Shown one piece after another: positions 58,456 to 64,000 of a stretch of 64,000 bases of DNA; within the stretch, counting starts at the first letter, position 1, and each line of letters starts with the position of its first letter. Location of the stretch: contig NZ_KE150266.1 in NCBI RefSeq assembly GCF_000411155.1, forward strand, positions 248,001 through 312,000, read 5' to 3'. Made by a program: the position numbers and the translations under genes. This DNA comes from Gleimia europaea ACS-120-V-Col10b. Its GTDB lineage: Bacteria > Actinomycetota > Actinomycetes > Actinomycetales > Actinomycetaceae. Under the pieces are notes generated by a model. That model saw only the letters and a list, made by a program, of their open reading frames with translations, ran no database searches and was not told where the DNA came from.

Positions 58456-59995
58456 CGGATGCCTCCCCCGCTTGTAGCGCACGTACCGAAACCACATCAT
58501 CGCCGTGAAGGCCGGTGACTCTCGCCCACTCTCGCGGCGTAGTAGTTGCCGCCAGATCAGTGGTCTCCATCAGTTCTTCCGTGAATGCTCGCTGCAGGTG
58601 GTTCTGGGTAAGGCCCGGGCGGCCGTGCAGTGCATCCTTGACCGCGAACTTTTTCGCGCGCTCAACAATGGACGCGATCATCGCGCCAGATACCAGATCC
58701 GAAGCGTAAATGATCCTCGAATCCCCATTTGCGAGTGCAAGCTCAAACAGGGCGGTTTGCGAACTGTTCTCATAGAGTGCGTCCACCAGTTGCGCCATCA
58801 TTTGCCGGGCTGCCTCTTCCCCCGAACCGAACTGGCTGAGAGTGGCCTGCGCATAAGGCAAATCAGAAACCAAGTACTTCGCAAACACGTCGAGCGCTCC
58901 CGCGCGGTCCGGGCGATCAATGCGGATGCGAACATCCAACCTACCGGGGCGCAAAACCGCTGGATCAATCATGTCCTCCCGATTCGACGCGCCAATCACG
59001 ATTACGTTATCGAGCGTCTCCAAGCCATCCATCTCCGCTAAAAGCTGCGGCACAATCATTGTTTCAACATCGGAAGAAATTCCCGACCCGCGCGTGCGGA
59101 ACAGGGCCTCCATCTCGTCAAAGAAAATCACCACCGGCACATTTTCAGAGGCCAGCTGGCGAGCGCGACCAAAAATCGCGCGAATGTGGCGTTCGGTTTC
59201 TCCCACATACTTGTTTAAGACCTCGGGGCCTTTAATCGACAGGAAGTATGGTTGGCCAGTGGCCCCTGCTAACGAGTTTGCAACTGCCTTCGCAATCAAC
59301 GTCTTACCACATCCAGGCGGGCCATATAGGAGGACGCCCTTAGGGGCCCGCAAACCGTATTCGCGGTACAGATCCGGATTCTTAAACGGCAGTTCAACCG
59401 CGTCGCGCACCTTCAAAATCTGTTCATCAAGGCCGCCAATATCAGCGTAAGTGACGCCCGGAGCCTCGGGTTGTAAAAGCTGCTCTACATCAGAGCGCAC
59501 AACCTTCTCCAGGGCCACGTGAGCTTTGGTATCCACAAGCAGTGAATCGCCGGGACGGACGCCGCCGTGCCGTAGCGAACCGGCAAGCAGTACCATTTGC
59601 AACGCGCCGGCATCCGCGTTGACCAGCGCCCTATCCGCTCCCACGAGCTGTACTACCGACGCCATCTGCCCCACCCGGGCTGGGGCCAGTGGCGCAGACA
59701 CAATCATGTTTTCGCTGATCCGTACGCCCTGCCCAACCCGTAGCCCCAGCAAGTCAACCGAGGTTGCAACCGAGAGCCACATGTGGCGGCCACCCAGGGC
59801 AACCTCTGCCTCACGCGCCGCAGAATCCACCGCCAAGACCGTGCCCACTTGGGCCGGCGGTTTACCCGTAGCCTCAACCTGGGCGCGCATCGAAGCAATC
59901 TCTTCACGGGCAACCTGGAGGGTGCCCGCCAAGCGCTCATTAGCACTACGAAGTTGAGTGATCTCGGCCTGCAAATCTGGGAGTGAATTAGACAC
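58448..59995 (-). CDS. arc: Proteasome-associated-type AAA ATPase ARC/Mpa
   Basis: A 515-residue AAA unfoldase. An N-terminal coiled coil (residues 7-43) that would bind Pup, two OB-like domains (about 50-160), Walker A GPPGCGKT near 225, pore loop KYVGETE near 262, and Walker B VIFFDEM near 290. It ends in EASDD and lacks the C-terminal Gln-Tyr-Leu docking tail used by Mpa to open the 20S proteasome. No prcA or prcB genes are nearby. Start 1 base overlaps the trmI stop region. Confidence 0.94.
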   Translation of the reverse strand: MSNSLPDLQAEITQLRSANERLAGTLQVAREEIASMRAQVEATGKPPAQVGTVLAVDSAAREAEVALGGRHMWLSVATSVDLLGLRVGQGVRISENMIVSAPLAPARVGQMASVVQLVGADRALVNADAGALQMVLLAGSLRHGGVRPGDSLLVDTKAHVALEKVVRSDVEQLLQPEAPGVTYADIGGLDEQILKVRDAVELPFKNPDLYREYGLRAPKGVLLYGPPGCGKTLIAKAVANSLAGATGQPYFLSIKGPEVLNKYVGETERHIRAIFGRARQLASENVPVVIFFDEMEALFRTRGSGISSDVETMIVPQLLAEMDGLETLDNVIVIGASNREDMIDPAVLRPGRLDVRIRIDRPDRAGALDVFAKYLVSDLPYAQATLSQFGSGEEAARQMMAQLVDALYENSSQTALFELALANGDSRIIYASDLVSGAMIASIVERAKKFAVKDALHGRPGLTQNHLQRAFTEELMETTDLAATTTPREWARVTGLHGDDVVSVRALQAGEASDD

Positions 59996-61047
59996 TAAAG
60001 GTTCTCTCCATACTCATCGTGAGCCAGCCACTGACTGGACTTGCCCGCCACATCGCGAATAGAGCGACGCACCTTCTTCGCGGAAATCGCGGGATTCAGC
60101 TCGCCGTTTTCCTCCCACGCATCCTCGCCGTCCCACTGGCCCGCTAAACCCTCGGCTGCCTTAGCAGGGCGCGAGCCTCGGCGCTGCGGAACCGAAGCGC
60201 GCTCAACCTTGCGGGTAGTCATCAAAAAGCCCGTGTGGGCCACCATGCGATGGTCTGGACGCACCGCCAACCCATCCAAATGCCATCCCCTAACCGCAGA
60301 TTCCCATGCCTGTGGCCGCGTAAATCGGCCAAAATTACTCAAATCTTCGCGCATGCGGGACAGTTGCGTCACCGTAGCCACATACACGGTCAGTACCCCT
60401 CCGGGAGCAAGCACGTGTTCCACCGCTTCAATACACTCCCACGGGGCCAGCATGTCAAGGACAACGCGATCGATAGACTCAGCGGGAAAACTCATCGCCA
60501 CATCCTTGAAATCGCCAACCGAGACCTGCCACGCCGGGTGACGCCCACCAAACCAAAGATCCACATTACCTTGCGCGATCTTCGCAAAATCCTCCCTGCG
60601 TTCAATCGAATGTAGCGAGCCCGTAGAGCCCACCGCCTGCAGGAGCGACATCGAAAGTGCGCCCGAGCCAACTCCCGCCTCGAGCACGCGAGCACCGGGG
60701 AAAATATCGCCAAATGCAACAATCTGCGCCGCGTCCTTTGGGTACACGATCGCCGCGCCACGTGGCATCGACATCACGTAATCAGTAAGCAGAGGCCGTA
60801 CAACTTGGAACTCCTGTTCCCCGTCGTGCATCGTCACAGCCTCGGGCTGGCCGATAATGTCGTCGTGGTGCAGCGAACCGCGCGAAGTTTGAAAGTATCC
60901 GCCCGGAGTCAGCATCACCGTATGCAAGCGGCCTTTCGGGTCCGTAATCTGAACGAACTCGCCCGCCTGTAACGGGCCGCGACGAGCTGCCATGCCCATC
61001 GGGTGGGCTACTTGGCTTGGAATCGGGTATTCGAGGGAAGAAGTCAC
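59995..61047 (-). CDS. trmI: tRNA (adenine-58-N1) methyltransferase TrmI
   Basis: A 350-residue methyltransferase: N-terminal GRLHTVMLTPGGYFQTSRG, SAM-binding VLEAGVGSGALSMSLL and VVLDMLAPWECIEAVEHVLAPGG. It makes m1A58 in tRNA. In actinobacteria it is the usual upstream neighbour of the ARC gene. Start GTG at 61047. A longer C-terminal tail (from about 290) is rich in charged residues. Confidence 0.92.
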   Translation of the reverse strand: MTSSLEYPIPSQVAHPMGMAARRGPLQAGEFVQITDPKGRLHTVMLTPGGYFQTSRGSLHHDDIIGQPEAVTMHDGEQEFQVVRPLLTDYVMSMPRGAAIVYPKDAAQIVAFGDIFPGARVLEAGVGSGALSMSLLQAVGSTGSLHSIERREDFAKIAQGNVDLWFGGRHPAWQVSVGDFKDVAMSFPAESIDRVVLDMLAPWECIEAVEHVLAPGGVLTVYVATVTQLSRMREDLSNFGRFTRPQAWESAVRGWHLDGLAVRPDHRMVAHTGFLMTTRKVERASVPQRRGSRPAKAAEGLAGQWDGEDAWEENGELNPAISAKKVRRSIRDVAGKSSQWLAHDEYGENL

Positions 61048-61151
61048 ATGCCCAGTCTAGTTGCCATGAGCTCTGATCTTCGACTTCGCCCTTTGGAAAG
61101 GATCTGAGGACATCGCCATACTATGTCCGTCCCTCGCGATACTGTTAAGAC

Positions 61152-62000
61152 ATGAGTGAGACAAGCAAACGCCGCAAAGCATTATCTGCAACCTCCACCA
61201 AAACGTGGTTGCAGTGCCCCATGAAGTTCCGGCTTACGCAAGTAGATGGTTTCAAAGAACCGCCCTCACCGGCTACCACCCGGGGAACGCTCGTGCATGC
61301 GGTGCTTGAAGACCTCTTTGACCTGCCGGCGCAACAGCGCACTGCGGAGAATGCGAACGAGATGATCGGCCCGCTGTACGAAAAAACTATGGCTCAAGAC
61401 GAAGAGTTCCTGGCTATGTTTACAGACGACGTTTTGCTTGACAAGTGGAAAGAAGAAGTTCGCGCGCTGGTTCGCCAATACTTCGCCATGGAAAATCCCA
61501 CGCGGCTGGAACCGTACGCGCGCGAAAGGTTTGTTCGCGTGGAAATCACCGACCAGATTGCGCTTCACGGCTTCATCGACCGGATTGATAAGGCACCCAA
61601 TGGCGCTATCCGCATCGTTGATTACAAGACCGGTAAATCACCGCAAAAGCGTTTCGTAGAAGACATGCTTTTCCAGATGCGTTTCTACTCGCTACTTCTT
61701 CGTAACACCGAGCTCGGACTACCTGCCCGCACTCAACTCGTGTTCCTGGGAGATGGACGAACCCTCACAATGGATCCAACTTCGGAATCAATCGAAGCGT
61801 TCGAACATCAACTAGTTAGCATCTGGCAAGACATCGAGACCGCAGCCCACCAAAAACTTTTCCCACCCAAAAAGCAAGTGCTTTGCAACTGGTGCGGCGT
61901 GCAAAAATTTTGCCCGCTCTACTCATCGGATACGCCCGAGGTTTCCGAAGAAGGCTTGACGCGCCTGCTGGAAATTAAAGGTGCAACCCGAACTATTTAA
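61152..62000 (+). CDS. RecB-family (PD-(D/E)XK) exonuclease, Cas4/AddB-like iron-sulfur type
   Basis: A 282-residue nuclease. RGTLVHAVLEDLF, the catalytic RIVDYKTGK, and QMRFYSLL follow the RecB family. A Cys in LQCPMKF near residue 20 and three in LCNWCGVQKFCPL near the C-terminus form the four ligands of an iron-sulfur cluster, as in Cas4 and AddB. It is found beside trmI/ARC in actinobacteria (like Rv2119), with no CRISPR genes here. Probably acts in DNA end processing. Confidence 0.88.
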   Translation: MSETSKRRKALSATSTKTWLQCPMKFRLTQVDGFKEPPSPATTRGTLVHAVLEDLFDLPAQQRTAENANEMIGPLYEKTMAQDEEFLAMFTDDVLLDKWKEEVRALVRQYFAMENPTRLEPYARERFVRVEITDQIALHGFIDRIDKAPNGAIRIVDYKTGKSPQKRFVEDMLFQMRFYSLLLRNTELGLPARTQLVFLGDGRTLTMDPTSESIEAFEHQLVSIWQDIETAAHQKLFPPKKQVLCNWCGVQKFCPLYSSDTPEVSEEGLTRLLEIKGATRTI

Positions 62001-62038
62001 AGCGCGCAAGCCTTTATTTGACAGTGCCTTGACACAGA

Positions 62039-62070
62039 TTGTGGCCAGGCGGCGAATCGCCTGGCCACAA
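62039..62070. terminator. Bidirectional hairpin between the nuclease gene and uppP
   Basis: A 13-bp perfect stem (62039-62051 with 62058-62070) between convergent genes, without a T run on either side. Confidence 0.6.
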
Positions 62071-62111
62071 CATTGCAACGGGTGCATGTCAACGCATTCG
62101 ACGTTGACTTC

Positions 62112-62966
62112 TCACGCCAGAGCTGTGCCCATTGGGCTCAAAATGCCGCCCGCAAGCAAGAATCCAATCACGATCGCGATCACGATGCGGTAAATCACGA
62201 AGGGTTGGTAGGACTTGGTTGATACGAGCTTCAAAAACCAAACGATAACCGCGTAACCAACACCAAAAGCAATCAGCGTGGCCACAATCGTTGGGCCCAC
62301 ATCCACGCTATTGCCCCCCACTGCTACCCGGTAAACCTTGTACAACCCGGATGCGAATACTGCCGGCATAGCTAGCAGGAATGAGTAGCGCGCGGCCGCC
62401 TCACGCGTATACCCCAGCAACCGACCCATAGTGATTGTTCCGCCCGACCGAGAAACACCGGGAACCAGCGCCAGTGCTTGCGCGAATCCGTACAAAATCG
62501 CATCCGACCAGCGCATTTTGTCAAGCGTCATTCGCTGCGGCATCCACTTATCTGCCGCGCCGAGGAACAGTGCAAACAAGGCGAGCATAGTAACCGTGAT
62601 CCACAGGTTTCTAAATGATGTATCAATCCAGTCTTCCAAAAGCAGACCCAGAACAGCGATTGGGATTGAACCGACGATAATCATCCAACCCAACCGCACA
62701 TCAGAATCTGATGTGGAAATGCGATTCTCCTTGGCAACCCAGGGCAGCGAACCGAACCACTTGGTGATGATGCGGACGATGTCCTTCCAAAAGAAAATCA
62801 ACACCGCCGTTTCCGTGCCGAGCTGCGTGATTGCCGTGAATGCCGCTCCTGGATCGTCCATCCCGAGCAGTTCGCCCACAATACGCAAATGCGCCGATGA
62901 AGACACCGGCAAAAATTCGGTGAGGCCCTGTACCAGTCCCAAAATTATTGCTTCAAGCCAGTTCAT
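62112..62966 (-). CDS. uppP: Undecaprenyl-diphosphate phosphatase
   Basis: A 284-residue membrane enzyme with about eight helices. [14 protein letters not shown] near the start and [14 protein letters not shown] are the two active-site motifs. It recycles the lipid carrier for cell-wall synthesis and can give bacitracin resistance. Confidence 0.95.
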   Translation of the reverse strand: MNWLEAIILGLVQGLTEFLPVSSSAHLRIVGELLGMDDPGAAFTAITQLGTETAVLIFFWKDIVRIITKWFGSLPWVAKENRISTSDSDVRLGWMIIVGSIPIAVLGLLLEDWIDTSFRNLWITVTMLALFALFLGAADKWMPQRMTLDKMRWSDAILYGFAQALALVPGVSRSGGTITMGRLLGYTREAAARYSFLLAMPAVFASGLYKVYRVAVGGNSVDVGPTIVATLIAFGVGYAVIVWFLKLVSTKSYQPFVIYRIVIAIVIGFLLAGGILSPMGTALA

Positions 62967-63011
62967 AGTTTCAAACCCTATCTTTTAACGCCGTGCGCTA
63001 CTGTATGAGAC

Positions 63012-63983
63012 ATGCGACATCGACTAGGCAACACCGGCCTGAAAGTATCCCCGGTTGGAATCGGCACACTCACCTGGGGGCGCGACACTACCATCATCGA
63101 AGCTGAAAACATCTGGAATACTGCTGTTCAAGCTGGCATAAACCTAATCGACACCTCACCGACCTACGGCGAAGGTAGCGCCGAATCGACAGTTGGAACC
63201 GTGCTGGAAACCACCGGCACCTCGCGTAGCGACGTGGTGATTGTCACCAAAGGCGGCTATATCCCCACCGACGCACGTTTTCACTACTCCGCTGCAAAAA
63301 ACGCGATACTGCAGTCCATTGACAGGTCACTTGAAGCGCTCCAAACCGACTACATCGACGTTTTTCTCCTTGCCCGGCCTGACCCGGAAACGCCTTTCGA
63401 TGAAAGCCTGGAAGCGCTCAGCATGGCGCTTCGGTCCGGGGTGATCCGTTACATTGGCGTCTCTAACTTCAGTGCGTGGGACACAGCAAAAATACATTTC
63501 CTTGCCAAAGAGTTCGGCACGAAGCTAGCGACTGTCAGCGCCGAATACTCGCTCCTCGAACGCGGGGTGGAAAGAGAACTGCTGCCCGGTCTGCGCCGCG
63601 ACAATATCGGATTCATCGCCTGGTCAGCGCTCGCGCGCGGCGTGCTCACCGGAAAATACCGCCACACTACTCCACCAGATTCCCGTGCGGCCTCGCCAAT
63701 TCTCTCCGGGTTTGTAGAGCCCTACCTCAGCAATGAATACAGCGCGATAACCGAAGCAGTCCTGGCCGCCGCTTCCGGACTCGACGTATCTGCAACCACC
63801 GTGGCGCTCGCATGGCTCACCAGCCAACCCGGCGTCAGTGCCGCACTCGTAGGTCCGCGCAGCGAACTCCAAGCAAAACAAATAGCTGAGGGAATGCAGT
63901 TTGCGCTCCCCCAGCCAATCGTTGATGCACTTAACGAAGTATCCGCACCAAGGCGCGGCTACCCCGAGACAGAAGGGCTCTAA
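63012..63983 (+). CDS. Aldo/keto reductase-family protein
   Basis: A 323-residue TIM barrel: GTLTWGRD, INLIDTSPTYGEGSAES with Asp47 and Tyr52, VIVTKGG with Lys80, and IGVSNFSAWD. The catalytic His of the usual Asp-Tyr-Lys-His tetrad is Ala121 (DVFLLARPDPE). It may still bind NADPH; activity and substrate are unclear. Confidence 0.82.
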   Translation: MRHRLGNTGLKVSPVGIGTLTWGRDTTIIEAENIWNTAVQAGINLIDTSPTYGEGSAESTVGTVLETTGTSRSDVVIVTKGGYIPTDARFHYSAAKNAILQSIDRSLEALQTDYIDVFLLARPDPETPFDESLEALSMALRSGVIRYIGVSNFSAWDTAKIHFLAKEFGTKLATVSAEYSLLERGVERELLPGLRRDNIGFIAWSALARGVLTGKYRHTTPPDSRAASPILSGFVEPYLSNEYSAITEAVLAAASGLDVSATTVALAWLTSQPGVSAALVGPRSELQAKQIAEGMQFALPQPIVDALNEVSAPRRGYPETEGL

Positions 63984-64000
63984 TCGTCCTCGTCATCTAG

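Noticed and set aside
61152..62000. Cas4 of a CRISPR system
   Set aside because: No CRISPR array or other cas gene in the window, and the position beside trmI/ARC fits the housekeeping RecB-like nuclease.
63980..64000. Possible C-terminal end (Leu-Asp-Asp-Glu-Asp-Asp-stop) of a minus-strand gene entering from the right edge
   Set aside because: Only seven codons are visible; plausible as a convergent gene with an acidic tail, but not enough to annotate.

Overview
The window looks like an actinobacterial chromosome of moderate GC (roughly 55 percent by eye), most like the family Actinomycetaceae. Evidence: a pupylation locus (pup, dop, pafA, ARC ATPase), WhiA, a GarA-type FHA protein beside two MerR regulators and a DUF881/Sbp/DUF881 trio, a fused cytidylate kinase-Der GTPase, an RbpA-like protein, PdtaR and S1 of actinobacterial length, with actinobacterial gene order throughout. 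The genus cannot be resolved from the sequence alone. It is almost entirely core chromosome: I see no prophage, insertion sequence or CRISPR array.

Layout. 1-8.4 kb: 3' part of a YhgE/Pip membrane protein, then (minus strand) pepN, DUF881-sbp-DUF881, FHA and two MerR genes. 8.5-9 kb: tRNA-Pro(GGG) and a truncated RarD-type permease remnant. 9-16.3 kb (minus): xerD, parA, scpA, scpB, rluB, tyrA, cmk-der, the chromosome segregation and RNA modification cluster. 16.4-28.4 kb: tkt and pgl (plus), then (minus) uvrC-rapZ-yvcK-whiA, gap-pgk-tpiA, secG and a divergent rbpA. 28.5-37 kb: ogt, fadD-like, SDR, uvrA, YciI-like, alpha/beta hydrolase, BASS transporter. 37-48 kb (minus): polA, rpsA, coaE-uvrB, then a riboswitch-controlled terC followed by a P-type ATPase. 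48-52 kb: thioesterase, pdtaR, an odd tRNA with a CAA anticodon, a 67-residue unknown protein, pyk, lgt. 52-62 kb: an isolated trpC, then the long operon trmI-arc-dop-pup-pafA-FKBP-hisF-hisI (minus). The right end holds a RecB-like nuclease, uppP and an aldo/keto reductase.

How it fits together. Glycolysis (gap, pgk, tpiA, pyk) and pentose phosphate genes (tkt, pgl) are intact, but zwf, opcA and tal are not between tkt and pgl. trpE, trpB and trpA are likewise not around trpC. The pupylation operon has no 20S proteasome genes, Pup already ends in Glu, and the ARC ATPase lacks the usual proteasome-docking tail, so this looks like pupylation without a proteasome.

The strongest unusual signals are: (1) a yybP-ykoY-like manganese riboswitch before terC, whose 3' strand can pair either in its own P1 or with the ribosome-binding site; (2) a leucine-anticodon tRNA with a short variable loop; (3) an orphan TrpC with changed active-site motifs; (4) an RbpA lacking its N-terminal tail; (5) a string of hairpins upstream of the 67-residue unknown gene.
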